Source: Pelagomonas calceolata
Taxonomy: Eukaryota; Sar; Pelagophyceae; Pelagomonadales; Pelagomonadaceae
NCBI GenBank assembly: GCA_918797485.1
Contig: CAKKNE010000004.1
Span: forward strand, 1,054,001 to 1,118,000
Direction: 5' to 3'
Length of the DNA stretch: 64,000 nt
In this document: in pieces, positions 45,814 to 54,930 of the stretch
Numbering within the stretch: the stretch's first letter is position 1
How the letters are laid out: every line of letters starts with the position of its first letter
The notes under the pieces: generated by a model
The model's input: only the letters and a program-made list of their open reading frames with translations
Database searches by the model: none
What the model was told of the DNA's origin: nothing
Position numbers and translations under genes: made by a program

Positions 45814-46686
45814 TTACCCGGTCCGCCGCACGGACGGCAGCACGCCCTTCTCTCGAAGGGCATTTTCAACAGCACTCGCGACGCCGTCGAGCGCCGCCGG
45901 GAAGCGCGCGACAATTGTATGTTGGTCGGGCGACGGGTGCGGCGGCGCCAACACCACGATGCCCGCGCTTTCCATGGAGACGCCACAGGCCGCCGCGAAG
46001 GTTCCGGCATCATCATGTAAACACTCGACCTTGCCCCCGATGCGCTTCCGCCGCTTTGCCGCTTGTGCCGCGGTAGGAAACACCGCGACGACGCGGCCGA
46101 CCTTTCTCGGTAACCTATCGTGCAAGGCGCGCGCCGCGGCGTCGACGCCGTCGACCGCGCCCACGACCTGTGTGCGTCGATGACGGTGTCATTCCTCGGC
46201 GACGATACACGGTAGAAAAGTTGATTCGTGCGCGCTGCCACCTACCAGGATCAGCGACCGCGCCGGCCCGTCCATGTCGAGCCAGGCGTCGTCCGCGGTG
46301 TACGGACCGCCGTCCGAACCACGCAGCGCGTCCCACGCCGCGACGGCGACGCTCCTCTCATTCGTGATGGCCGCCTTCGACACGTCCTCGACGACGGCCG
46401 CCCGGCCCTTGTCTCGCCAGTGGGCGTCGGGCACGAGCTCTGCTGCGGCATCAAACGCGGCGATTTCCGCCTCCCAGGTCGTTTCGTCTTTTACGGGTGG
46501 CTCTACCGGGGCGTCCTTGTCTCTCCACAAGCGCGCGAACTGCTCCTGTTTTGAGCTGCCGAGGCCGCCGGCGGAGTAGTCGCGCTTCTTGGCCCCGAGT
46601 TGCGACGGGTGGCGCGGCACTGGCGGGTGCAGCAGTGCTGTAGTAGTGCTGAGGATGCAGGATGCCAGCATTGCTGCTTTGAACAT
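45814..46686 (-). CDS. Probable organelle-targeted protein, possibly thioredoxin-like (2 exons)
   Basis: Exons 46686-46246 and 46167-45814, 264 residues. The N-terminus MFKAAMLASCILSTTTALLH is a signal peptide, and the S/R-rich sequence after it could be a plastid transit part. The C-terminal half alternates strands and helices (SLILVVGAVDGVDAAARALH, GRVVAVFPTAAQAAKRRKRI, GIVVLAPPHPSPDQ), which vaguely suggests a thioredoxin-like fold without a CxxC. The 78-nt GT-AG intron (GTAGGTGG ... GACGCACACAG) makes the two frames continuous in phase 0. Function unknown. Confidence 0.55.
46168..46245 (-). other. GT-AG intron, 78 nt, not clearly an introner
   Basis: On the minus strand: ATCCTG/GTAGGTGGCAG ... 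GACGCACACAG/GTCGTGG. The acceptor resembles introner ends, but the donor side does not, and no 8-base duplication is seen. Confidence 0.55.
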
Positions 46687-47076
46687 GGTGCTCTGCTGCT
46701 CAAAGCTTGTGAAAGATGAATTTTCAGAGCAATGCGTCCGGCGTATACCTTGGTGCCGTCGTTGCGGCCAGCGTCGAGTTGTCTTGCCACAGAGCTAGCG
46801 TCGTAGACACACGAGGCCTCGCGGCGCCCGCTCGTAAAACAAACTCCTGCGCTGCGCATCGCGCGAGCCAGGTGCAGGCGCAACTAGTTTCCAGCTCTCG
46901 CCGACCGCGCTTTCACAAATTCGGACGCGCGCCGGCCAGCTCGCTCGGGCGCCGAAGGACCCGCTGCGAAGTCCGCGAGCGCCGCCACGCCGCGCGCCAG
47001 CCGCGCCGTCTGCGAGCGCCGCCGCGCCGAGCGCTAGCCGCCAGCCGCCGCGCCAGCCGCCGCCGCAACCACAACC
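46687..47076. other. Divergent intergenic region
   Basis: About 390 bases between an unknown gene and the proteasome gene. It contains a half-site CAACTAGTTTCC near 46880. No full motif and no gene are seen. The 5' leader of the proteasome gene is rich in CGCCGCGCCAGCC. Confidence 0.4.
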
Positions 47077-48022
47077 ATGTTCCGCAGCCAATACGACACC
47101 GATGTCACGGTGTGGAGCCCCCAGGGCCGCCTCCTCCAGGTCGAGTACGCCATGGAGGCCGTCAAGCAGGGCTCCGCGTGCTTAGGGTTGGTCGGCAAGG
47201 ATGGGGTGGTCTTAGCTGCCTTAAAAAGGCAGCCGAACGAGCTGAGCGGTCACCAGAAAAAACTTCTCAAGATCGACGACCACTTAGTCATTGCGGTCGC
47301 TGGTTTAAATGCCGACGCGAGGACTTTGGCGAAAGTCATGAGGACGGAGTGCCTCAATCATAGATATGTGTATGGCGCCCCGCTCCAAGGCGCCCGACTC
47401 GTACAGGACATCGCGGACAAGTACCAGCGGTGCACGCAGACTTATGTCAGAAGACCCTATGGCGTCGGGTTGTTGGTGGCGTGCTGCGACGCGACGGGGC
47501 CGCACTTGTACGAGACGTGTCCGTCGGGCAATTTCAGCGAGTTTGTCGCCGTCGCGATTGGCGCTCGAGCCCAGTCGGCCAAAACTTACTTAGAGAAGCA
47601 CCACAAGACCTTCAAGGACACGCCGGTCGAGGAGCTGTGTACTCATGCTCTCCAAGCACTGGCCTGTGTGGAAATCAACCGGTGTGCCGCTATCTCGACA
47701 CCGCGGCCCTCGTTTTGGCTCAAACTCGGACACGACCTCCGAGACCCACGCGACCGTATCCAGAGAGCAGCACCTCACTCCCACCCCGAGAGACCCCGAA
47801 TCGAAGGGCGCTTGAAGTTTTATTTCCCCACAGGCATTGGCCGGTTGCGTCGCTGGCGACAAGGAACTCGACGCGGCGGCCGCGTCCCTAGCCGTCGTGA
47901 CTGCCGATGGGCAGTCGCGCTTGATTGAGGACGCGGAGGTGCAGAAGTACCTCGACCTGGTGGAAGTGGAGAAGACGGCCGCCCAAACGGAGGGCATGGA
48001 GCTCGAGGGGGCGTCGGCCTAG
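47077..48022 (+). CDS. PSMA1: Proteasome subunit alpha type-1 (alpha6), 2 exons
   Basis: Exons 47077-47667 and 47834-48022, 259 residues. It opens MFRSQYDTDVTVWSPQGRL and YAMEAVKQGSACLGLVGKDG, the alpha-subunit N-helix and first strands. The best match is alpha6, which reads MFRNQYDNDVTVWSPQGRL-type sequence in other eukaryotes. TYVRRPYGVGLLVACCDATG and GARAQSAKTYLEKHHKTFKD follow. It forms part of the outer ring of the 20S proteasome. The intron sits in the helix HALQALAC-ALAGCVAG, where four extra residues would be created by the insertion. Confidence 0.95.
47664..47833 (+). mobile_element. Introner element in the proteasome gene
   Basis: A 170-bp element with ends CTGTGTGGAAATCAACC and TTTTATTTCCCCACAG. 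The flanking 8-mers gcactggc and gcattggc match at 7 of 8. Splicing of 47668-47833 (GT-AG, 166 nt) restores the frame. Its interior differs from the elements at 31502, 44757 and 60614, so it may be another subfamily. Confidence 0.85.
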
Positions 48023-48402
48023 GTCCATCCGCGTAAGGGGCTTATTCTATCTCTCTCGTCGATGGCGTCTAGGCTCTCGCGTTGGGGGCCAGGGCTCCGC
48101 TCACCTCGGGCTCTGGGCAAAAATAGGAACGCAGCAAGCCAGCGCCGAGCCGATCATAATCGATTAAAGCCAAAACAGCATCGATTGCTCTACAACGTTG
48201 CATGCGGCGTCCACAATACGTCTTCTCCCGACGCTCCAAATTTTGTCGCGAGCGCGTACCGCTATGACGAGATAGTCGACGAAACTCGACAAGAATTGAT
48301 AAAAAATCGCGCGCACGCCGCCGCCGCCAGGCTCGGCGAGCGCGATCCCTTCCCTCATTCTTCCTATCTACTAAGACGATCGGAATCTACAGTATGCACA
48401 AC
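48023..48402. other. 3'-to-3' intergenic region
   Basis: About 380 bases between converging genes. No motif, RNA gene or open frame of note is seen. This region lacks the palindromic motif, as expected if the motif marks promoters. Confidence 0.45.
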
Positions 48403-49083
48403 TTACATGCCGAACGGCGCCCGGTCCGTCAAGTCCCCCTGGACGGCGCGCGCCTCGTCGAGCAACGGCAGGCCCGCGTTCGCCGGGTTCGCGATCGCGA
48501 CGACGGGAACGCCCGCCGCGAGGGCACTCTGTAGCCCTGAGGGCGAGTCCTCGACGGCGACGCACTCCGCCGGCGCGACGGCGAAATGCTCGCAGGCCGT
48601 CAGGTATGGGTCGGGCGCGGGCTTATGCGCAACGTCGTCGTCACCGGCCACAATGTAGTCGACCTCGACGCCCCAGCGCTCGAGGCACGCCGAGACGTAC
48701 GCGCGCAGGCCGGACGTGACGACGGCGACGGGGATCGCCGCCTCCCGCAGCGCCTTCAAGAGCTCGAGGCCGCCTCTGGTCGGAGCGACGTCGGCTAAAA
48801 AAGCGTCGGAGACGACGCGCTGGCGTAAATCTTCGATCACCGCCGCGGGCGGCTCGTCGACGCCGAGCAGGTGGCACACGATCCACTCCGTGTTGCGGCC
48901 GACGCACTCGCTGTCCCAGCGCGCGCTGTCGCAGGCCACGCCCGTCGCCGCGACGAAGCGCTTGCGGTGCGCCTCTTCCGACTGCGCGAGGGAGCCGTCG
49001 AAGTCGAAGAGGACGGCTCGTGGCTTTCCCATCTGTCTCGTCGCGGCGGGGTGGAGACACATCAGGAGCAACGCGATGCGCAT
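48403..49083 (-). CDS. HAD-family hydrolase, beta-phosphoglucomutase/phosphatase type
   Basis: 226 residues from the ATG at 49083 (MRIALLLMCLHPAATRQMGK); an internal ATG (MGKPRAVLFDFDGSLAQS) at 49032 would drop the hydrophobic start. HAD motif I is VLFDFDGSLAQSEE. Motif II is VAVVTSGLRAY. Motif III/IV is KPAPDPYLTACEHFAVAPAE, then CVAVEDSPSGLQSALAAGVP. The cap is of the small-helix (subfamily I) type. Such enzymes hydrolyse sugar phosphates or isomerise them; the substrate is not given by sequence. A signal peptide is possible. Confidence 0.85.
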   Translation of the reverse strand: MRIALLLMCLHPAATRQMGKPRAVLFDFDGSLAQSEEAHRKRFVAATGVACDSARWDSECVGRNTEWIVCHLLGVDEPPAAVIEDLRQRVVSDAFLADVAPTRGGLELLKALREAAIPVAVVTSGLRAYVSACLERWGVEVDYIVAGDDDVAHKPAPDPYLTACEHFAVAPAECVAVEDSPSGLQSALAAGVPVVAIANPANAGLPLLDEARAVQGDLTDRAPFGM

Positions 49084-49506
49084 CAACAGCGTCGCGACGA
49101 TGGCGTGCAGGCAATGCTGGGCTCTGTGGAGCGCTTTTTGAGCTGTGCACCGCGCGAGCAACCGCACAATTGTGGGAATGCGGTGAGAGTACTGCCACCT
49201 AGCTCCTCGAAAAGTGACAGCTGGAGAGGAGGGCTGTGCACGGCGTACGAAGGCCTGCGAGATCACGCACGTCGACGCTCTCACAAGGCGGGTTTTGCGG
49301 AATTTTCGGAACCGTTCGGATGCGTCAAATGCCGTCCCCACCCCGTCGAAGACGAGCTATCCAGGTCGCGCAGCCGCAACCCACTAGCTCGGGCGAGGGC
49401 TCAAACACAACCGACTCCGCAGCGCCCACGAAGGCACAGGCGCAGAGGCAGCCCCCGCCCGTCGACGCGACGTGAACGCCGCAGGAGGCTGCCCGCGAAG
49501 GCAGCC
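49084..49506. other. Divergent intergenic region
   Basis: About 420 bases. A half-site ACCCACTAGCTCGGG lies near 49378. Otherwise nothing is recognised. Confidence 0.4.
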
Positions 49507-49872
49507 ATGAGCACCACCACCTCCCACAAGCCCGGCGCCCCGGCCCAGCCGCCAAGCAACCCGCGCTCCTTCCACGCCATGTTCATGGACGAGGGCTGCG
49601 GCCCCCAGTTCCAGACGACGTACGACCACGACCGCGCCTACAGGAACCCGCACATCACGGACGAGCCGGTGCCGGGCACTGGTACAACACCGACGATCAT
49701 GACGACCGTCTCCGCGGACAACATGCTCGTCAAGCCTCATTTATCTCCGACGAAGGAGCGGCCGATGAAGAAGTACGTCGGCTCGCCCAAGGCAAAGCGG
49801 CGCTTCTGGCGCGGGCCCGAGGAGATGGGCCGCCGCAAGTTCCCGCCTCCACAAACGACGGTGCCGCTCTGA
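49507..49872 (+). CDS. Small conserved-looking protein of unknown function
   Basis: 121 residues from ATG 49507 (context GCAGCCATGA). It is polar, without membrane segments. FQTTYDHDRAYRNPHITDEP has the TTY-x-DY-type pattern seen in some axonemal microtubule-inner proteins, and the C-terminus is basic (KKYVGSPKAKRRFWRGPEEM). An axonemal role is a guess only. Short but with the codon bias of its neighbours. Confidence 0.55.
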   Translation: MSTTTSHKPGAPAQPPSNPRSFHAMFMDEGCGPQFQTTYDHDRAYRNPHITDEPVPGTGTTPTIMTTVSADNMLVKPHLSPTKERPMKKYVGSPKAKRRFWRGPEEMGRRKFPPPQTTVPL

Positions 49873-49902
49873 GGACGCGGCCGCGGTGGCTTTGTGGTCG
49901 CA

Positions 49903-49970
49903 GCGATGGCGTCGACGCGATGCCACGTCGCCTCGACGCCGTCGACGTGGCCGTCAGAGAGTCTACTACG
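49903..49970. repeat. Dispersed inverted-type repeat (GTCGACGCCGTCGA core), copy 1
   Basis: The reverse complement shares about 50 bases with 53989-54060 (CGTAG-GACTCTC, then GGCGTCGAGGCG-CGTGGCATCGC). It lies in the 3' flank of a gene. Confidence 0.5.
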
Positions 49971-50032
49971 CGTCTCGCGAGAACGGCTTGTCTCGTCCGC
50001 ACACGGCGGATGGGATTGTGTAAGAATAAGAA

Positions 50033-50824
50033 TCAAGTCTTACGCCGCCACCGCTCGACGTCGGACACAACATCTTCCCGCCGCGAGTCGTCATAAACGG
50101 AAGCCTCCATCAACGCCCGGTCGCAGACGCGGTCCACAGCGCCTCTATCAAGCAGACCTAGCGCGTGGCAGATGTCTGCCGCCCCCACATAGGTCCGGAA
50201 AAAACGTACCGGAACCCCGTTCACCTCGTACGCCTCCGACACAGTGCCCGGTCCGACAATGTGCAGTAAGACGGCCTCCATGAGCTCGGGATACTTGTAG
50301 CACATGAGCTCGCCGGCCTCGCCGTCTCTTTCTCCCGTATCGCCGATAAACACATAGCCACTCCCGGGAAACCGTGCCGCCAATACGCCGAAATTCAAGA
50401 ACTTGCGCCAGCCCTTGAAGTCCTGGAAGACCCACTCGTGCGCGCTCCCGTAGAGCACCCGATCGGGAGCGACGCCCCACTTTGGGTTCGAGCGCCTTCT
50501 ACCACATTCCCGGAAGGTCTTCACGACCTTGTCGTTGGCATCTAACCGCAGTGCAAATGCGAATTCCTCGGCGCGCGCGGTGAGCACGGCGACGGGCTCC
50601 GGGTCCGAACGTGCATTTGCTAATTCGAAGCAGAAGTCGCAGACCCCCGGGTAGAACTGTCCCCGCTCATACTGTTCATCAATACCGCCCAGCGGGATGT
50701 CTAGTATTCGTACATTGCCGCTCGACTTGACGGTGTCGTCGACGTCCACGACGACCTGGATCGGTCGGCCCGGTTGTAATGCTGTGGTTCGGAGCAGGGC
50801 GGCGACGAAGAGCGCGACGCGCAT
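50033..50824 (-). CDS. APP1-like phosphatidate phosphatase (DUF2183)
   Basis: 263 residues from the ATG at 50824. MRVALFVAALLRTTALQPGR is a signal peptide. The catalytic motif is VVVDVDDTVKSSG (DxDxT). GGIDEQYERGQFYPGVCDFC and VAVLTARAEEF follow, and YVFIGDTGERDGEAGELMCY gives the second acidic motif (GDTGERD). This is the order in the APP1 catalytic domain, which dephosphorylates phosphatidate. Cellular location after the signal peptide is probably ER or plastid. Confidence 0.85.
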   Translation of the reverse strand: MRVALFVAALLRTTALQPGRPIQVVVDVDDTVKSSGNVRILDIPLGGIDEQYERGQFYPGVCDFCFELANARSDPEPVAVLTARAEEFAFALRLDANDKVVKTFRECGRRRSNPKWGVAPDRVLYGSAHEWVFQDFKGWRKFLNFGVLAARFPGSGYVFIGDTGERDGEAGELMCYKYPELMEAVLLHIVGPGTVSEAYEVNGVPVRFFRTYVGAADICHALGLLDRGAVDRVCDRALMEASVYDDSRREDVVSDVERWRRKT

Positions 50825-51256
50825 CGATGGCGTGCTCAGCTCAGCGCGGTGCACAAGGCTGCAGGCTGCTTTCAGCAGCAATGGTGCACGGCTGCAGCCG
50901 TGGTTTTTGACGCGCGCTTGCAAAACAGCGATGGTGCTGGGTTCAAAACGATGCACTTATGCCGTGTTTTGAACCAAGTGTCGAGCACTGAGGGCTGCAA
51001 TGCACCAAGTCTCGGCTTGCTAGTGTCTCACAGCCCGCTAGCTCACCTCTCGGTTCGACTCGAGAGGGCAGTAATAGCGAGCGGTAGTCCTCGCCGAGGA
51101 CGCCGTGTGCCACTAGGTTGCCCGGCTCGACTCTGCCTGCAGCGCGCAGCGCGAGAGAGGCCGTGCTGCCCGGCTTACGCCCGCCGACGCGGGCAGAGGA
51201 GAGGCACCACTGCAAGGCACCAATCTCGCGGCGAGGCAGCCCCTCCAACCGCAAGA
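50825..51256. other. Divergent intergenic region with promoter motif
   Basis: About 430 bases holding the motif copy at 51019-51042. The open frame that runs through here into the next gene has no ATG before 51257 that gives sensible sequence. Confidence 0.45.
51019..51042. promoter_or_regulatory. Palindromic promoter motif in a divergent spacer
   Basis: GCTAGTGTCTCAC, AGC, CCGCTAGC. It is 195 bases from the minus ATG at 50824 and 215 from the plus ATG at 51257. Confidence 0.6.
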
Positions 51257-53029
51257 ATGGCGCCAAGTGTCGAGGTCGAGGCGACGCTGCCCCGGTCTAG
51301 CATCGCGCGCACGACGCGCCGCCGAAAGACCGCCCGGAAACCTGCGGCCCGGGGTGTCGACGCGCCCGAGCCCATCAAGAGGACCACCTTGGTGCGGCGC
51401 CGCCCGCGCCCCAGCAAGCCCCAGCCGCCCACGACGACCGCGCTCGTGCGCCGCCGGCCGCGGCCGCCCAAGCCCCAGCCGCCCACCCTTAACTTACGGG
51501 AATTGGTAGAGGCGGACCCGGCGGCGAAGTACGACCGCCTGCCGCGCTTGCCTGGTTTAGAACCGCGCAACACCGATCCTTCGGGCGAGGGCTACGCTTC
51601 TGGGTATGGTCGAACACGCAAAAAAGTATTCTACGACGTACCTGAACAGCTGGGGGAGCTGTCCGTCCAGAGCGGGTTCTCCGGCTCGCTAGGTTTGAGG
51701 GAGAAGCCTTCAGCGAGCGATTACGAGAAGCTGCCCGGAGCCCCTTCATTTGGGGCTGTCGAGTTGTTTTCCGCTGCCTTGGATGAAGACAAACCGGACC
51801 GAAACGGTCCCACCACGCCCGTCAAACAAAGATTGTTCGAGCCGGACCTGCCGCCCTACTCTCCGCAGTACGTCCCGAAGCCGTCTCCCGTCTCAGATGA
51901 TGAAAGTGTGGCCAGACGAGCTTTTCCCTTCTCGCCACCGCACACGCGCAAGCTGCACATCAAGCCAAGACCGAAGACGTGGTCCGGCGTGCGCGTGCGC
52001 GTGTTCGGGGACATGGCGGCGCGCGAGTTACTTACTGGTGCTTTTCGAGCCGAGGATCGCCGGTCGAAGTCCGCCCCGTCCGCCTGGAAGGCCGTGAAGA
52101 AGCGCGTGCATGGGGACATGGCGGCCCGCGAGTTGTTGATGGGGGCCTACCGGACAGAGAGTGACGAGATCGAGGATTGGCGGGATCCCAACGAGGCGAC
52201 CTTCCAGCAGACGCCGGGCGCGGAGGCGATGTCGCCGGGCGCCATGTCGCCTCCCAATGGTGTGGCGCCCTACGGCCACACGCCGGCCAAAGCTGATCAA
52301 GATCCGGGCTCGCCTGAAAGGCAGGATCAAGCCGCGGCCAAGGTCCAAGCGCGCATTCGGGGCCGGAACGCGCGCGAGGCTGTTGGCAGAAGAATGCCGA
52401 TGCGGCCGTCCTTCGACGACGGCGGGTGCCCGTCGCCGCACAAAGGTTCTGCGAGCCCGCTCGACGACGCGTCCGTCGACACCGTGTCCATAGCTGATCC
52501 AAGGCGGCCGCCGCGCGGGCCGAGATTCATGTTGAGAGTACGCGCCTCCAAGACGCGCGACGAGCAGCGGCGAGTGGTCGGTAGGGACGACTTGAGATCA
52601 CTGAGGCATGCATCCAAGTGCGCCCTCGCGACTCTAGGTGTCGAGGACTCTGTGAGGAAGCGGCCCGGCTTTGGATTATGTTACAAGGATCCGGTGACGC
52701 GCCGGACGATCTCGTTACTGAATGATGAGGACTGGCTCGCCGCTCGAGATGGGGGATTACGTCTACCGCAGCCCCAGGTCTTCCTGCTCGTCGACGTGGG
52801 CGAGCCTCTGAGGGCTCTGCGGACGTGCCGCGTCGAGTTCAATCGTGTAGAATTGAGGGGCAAGGCGCCGTCGTTCGACTTGCTGGCTCGAACGCTTCTG
52901 CCCCATAAACTGGCGGACGCGCGGCGCCCGCCCGAGAAGTCGCCTCCCAAGAACCGGACGCCGCTCAAGGAGCGAAGGCGGCGGTTGGCGCTGAATTTGG
53001 AGGCGGGGTTGTCGCTGGCGACGGCGTAA
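51257..53029 (+). CDS. IQ-motif protein of unknown function, basic and proline-rich
   Basis: 590 residues from ATG 51257. The N-terminus repeats LVRRRPRPSKPQPPTTT and LVRRRPRPPKPQPPT. A duplicated block lies at residues about 240-300 (VRVFGDMAARELLTGAF and VHGDMAARELLMGAY). An IQ motif follows (AAAKVQARIRGRNAREAVGR), which binds calmodulin-type proteins. The C-terminus ends in NLEAGLSLATA. Apart from the IQ motif I recognise nothing; a cytoskeletal role is possible. Confidence 0.65.
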   Translation: MAPSVEVEATLPRSSIARTTRRRKTARKPAARGVDAPEPIKRTTLVRRRPRPSKPQPPTTTALVRRRPRPPKPQPPTLNLRELVEADPAAKYDRLPRLPGLEPRNTDPSGEGYASGYGRTRKKVFYDVPEQLGELSVQSGFSGSLGLREKPSASDYEKLPGAPSFGAVELFSAALDEDKPDRNGPTTPVKQRLFEPDLPPYSPQYVPKPSPVSDDESVARRAFPFSPPHTRKLHIKPRPKTWSGVRVRVFGDMAARELLTGAFRAEDRRSKSAPSAWKAVKKRVHGDMAARELLMGAYRTESDEIEDWRDPNEATFQQTPGAEAMSPGAMSPPNGVAPYGHTPAKADQDPGSPERQDQAAAKVQARIRGRNAREAVGRRMPMRPSFDDGGCPSPHKGSASPLDDASVDTVSIADPRRPPRGPRFMLRVRASKTRDEQRRVVGRDDLRSLRHASKCALATLGVEDSVRKRPGFGLCYKDPVTRRTISLLNDEDWLAARDGGLRLPQPQVFLLVDVGEPLRALRTCRVEFNRVELRGKAPSFDLLARTLLPHKLADARRPPEKSPPKNRTPLKERRRRLALNLEAGLSLATA

Positions 53030-53052
53030 TGTGGTGTGGAATATACTAGAAG

Positions 53053-53238
53053 TTAGGTGTGGGGCGATTCGCGCGCGCGGAGCGCTGCTCGCGCCCCTTG
53101 TAGGGCTCGCACAATCGAACCTACGGTCGGGTTTGCGCCACCGAGCACGCGCCGCGCGATCCGTTCCGTGTCCTCGAGCGTCCTCACAGCCTCGCGGAGA
53201 TCGTCGAGCGTGGCGGCGGGGTCCTTGAAGAGCGCCCG
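53053..53238 (-). pseudogene. 3' fragment of a fourth MYND/RING-CH/TPR paralogue
   Basis: The minus strand reads ALFKDPAATLDDLREAVRTL, then TERIARRVLGGANPTVGS, then ARAALRARESPHT and a stop. This matches the C-terminus of paralogue 2 (LYKDPAATLDDVREAVTTLE). Nothing of the MYND, RING-CH or first TPRs remains. It joins directly to the Cys-rich fragment on the other strand. Confidence 0.75.
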
Positions 53239-53885
53239 CGCATCCGCGCACCGCGACGGTTTTTCTTGGGGCCACGAAGTCGAGGTCCGGGAGGTGACAC
53301 AAACAACACACACAGGTCAAGGAGTGGACGAAGAAGGGCCGCAAGGCCCTGTTCGAAGGTTCTAGGGATTGCGCGTGGGTCGCCGAAGATCCCGAGAACC
53401 GGTGTGGGCACCGCGGCGAGGTCACGGCCAAGGAGGTCTGTCGCAAGGCTTGTGGATTCCCCGGTGGTGTTGATAGACCGACCTTCGAGGTCGAGTCCGA
53501 GGCGCCCACCTACAACGCGGATCCGACGCTGCGAGGCGGCTTCGGCGGTTTAGATGCGGCTGCCGTCACCTCTTTAGCGGTCGGCGCCCCTGCGTCTGAC
53601 TCACCTTCGTCCGTGCACCGCGATGGCGTCTTAGAGGTCCCGTCCCCTCCGGTCCGGAAGGTGACAAAAAAAACAACACAGGTCAACGCGCTCGAGAAGA
53701 TGAAGAAGCTCGCCAAGTCGGCGCCGCGGTCCTGCGACTGGGTCGCGGCGGATCCTGGGCATCGTTGTGACGAGCGGGGCACCGTCGCGGCGGAAGACGC
53801 GTGCCACGCGGCGTGCTACGCGCAGGAGCTCAAGAACCTGAAGCGCGAGACGTGGAGCGCGCAGCAGCCGCTCCGGGCGCCGTGA
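53239..53885 (+). pseudogene. 3' part of a Cys-rich repeat protein gene, 5' end lost
   Basis: Two units of about 340 bases each contain an SxHRDG-type linker, a KVT-x-TTQV stretch and a Cys module: CAWVAEDPENRCGHRGEVTA and CDWVAADPGHRCDERGTVAA, each followed by a C-x3-C ending. Such modules occur in secreted stramenopile proteins. The frame is open from 53298 to the stop at 53885 without a good ATG. The first unit has one extra base in a CA tract compared with the second, so it is shifted before 53298. The gene lacks its signal peptide and 5' exons, so I call it a truncated host gene. A remote 5' exon outside the usual spacing cannot be ruled out. Confidence 0.55.
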
Positions 53886-53988
53886 GGCGATCCCCCTTTC
53901 TCCCTTACCTCTGTGTAATCACTCTTTCCCCCACGACCCGTGTCTGACGTCCCCACCCCCGAACGACGCCGTCCGCGAAACTGCATGC

Positions 53989-54060
53989 GTAGACTCTCAT
54001 GCGGCTGGTTGGCGGCGTCGACGGCGTCGAGGCGGCGTGGCATCGCAGCAACGCCGGCGA
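53989..54060. repeat. Dispersed inverted-type repeat (GTCGACGCCGTCGA core), copy 2
   Basis: The counterpart of 49903-49970, in opposite orientation. Reads TGCGTAGACTCTC, then GGCGTCGACGGCGTCGAGGC, then GTGGCATCGC. Confidence 0.5.
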
Positions 54061-54142
54061 GCCGACGTGGTCCCACGACGCCGTCGATGCGACGAGCTAC
54101 GGCAGTGCTTCCCCCACGCCCGAGAACACAAGCTACTACTCC

Positions 54143-54883
54143 TTAGCTATACGCCTTCTCGTACGACGGCAGCTTCTTCACGCGGTCGAGCCACGCCTCG
54201 AGCGCCGGAAACTCCGCGAGCCAGCCCATCGCCCGCGCGTTGCCTAGCGGTTTGGCGAGGACGAAGTCCGCGGCCGTCGGGCCTTCTATCCCACCTGCTG
54301 ATAGTAACCAAGGTCCAGTGGGATCGAGCGAATGTTGTCTGATGAGTAGTGGCGCGACCGTCTCGACGAAGGTCTTTTGCGCTTCTTCCACGTACGTAGC
54401 GTCCTGCTCCTCGATCGTTTTGAGGTAGGCTTTCACAACTACCGGAAAAACGGTAGTCCCAGTGTAAAAAATGGACTCCCACATCTTACATCTTTGAGTG
54501 GAGGACCACGCGGCGCACTCGCCCGTAACCTCCAGGAGTAAAGATATAATAGCGCCGGACTCCGTGATCAACGAGCCCGTGTAGGACGCGCCTCCTCGTA
54601 GCTTGAGCGCCGGGACGCTTCGTTTGGGATTCAGAGCTCCATATTTCACATCGGTGCGGACGTGCTCGAACGACAGCGTCTCTATCTGTATGTCCTCTTG
54701 CAATTGTAGCTCATGGATCAACTGGACGACCGGCGCGCTGCTCGTTTTTGGGATGTGGTACAAGACACTGTCTTCGAGGGTTTCCATCGCGTTTCGCGCG
54801 TACTGGCGCCTGAACGCAGCGCTGGCGGCTCGAAGGGATGCGGTGGTAATGGTACGAGAGCACAGCAAAGCCGCTGCGAGCAT
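54143..54883 (-). CDS. Glutathione S-transferase-like protein
   Basis: 246 residues from the ATG at 54883; a second ATG at 54787 (METLEDSVLYHIPKTSSAP) starts right at the thioredoxin-fold domain. N-domain: LYHIPKTSSAPVVQLIHELQ, NPKRSVPALKL and ITESGAIISLLLE, the usual cis-Pro and ESxAI blocks. C-domain: GPTAADFVLAKPLG, the helical part. The first 32 residues could be a targeting peptide. The palindromic motif sits only 24 bases above 54883 but 120 above 54787, which favours the shorter form. Confidence 0.8.
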   Translation of the reverse strand: MLAAALLCSRTITTASLRAASAAFRRQYARNAMETLEDSVLYHIPKTSSAPVVQLIHELQLQEDIQIETLSFEHVRTDVKYGALNPKRSVPALKLRGGASYTGSLITESGAIISLLLEVTGECAAWSSTQRCKMWESIFYTGTTVFPVVVKAYLKTIEEQDATYVEEAQKTFVETVAPLLIRQHSLDPTGPWLLSAGGIEGPTAADFVLAKPLGNARAMGWLAEFPALEAWLDRVKKLPSYEKAYS

Positions 54884-54906
54884 TTATGGCTGCAAGCGCT
54901 GCACAG

Positions 54907-54930
54907 GCTAGTGTCTTACAGGACGCTAGC
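54907..54930. promoter_or_regulatory. Palindromic promoter motif in a divergent spacer
   Basis: GCTAGTGTCTTAC, AGGA, CGCTAGC. It is 24 (or 120) bases from the GST start and 239 from ATG 55169. Confidence 0.6.

Noticed and set aside
45617-46183. Plus-strand open frame of 188 codons
   Set aside because: Mostly antisense to the second exon of the gene at 45814-46686 and lacks any domain. The part outside it (45720-45800) is made of GCCGTCGATGCC-type repeats.
46168-46245. Introner status of the 78-nt intron in the gene at 45814-46686
   Set aside because: The acceptor CACACAG is suggestive, but the donor end does not match and no 8-base flanking duplication is visible, so I list it as an ordinary intron.
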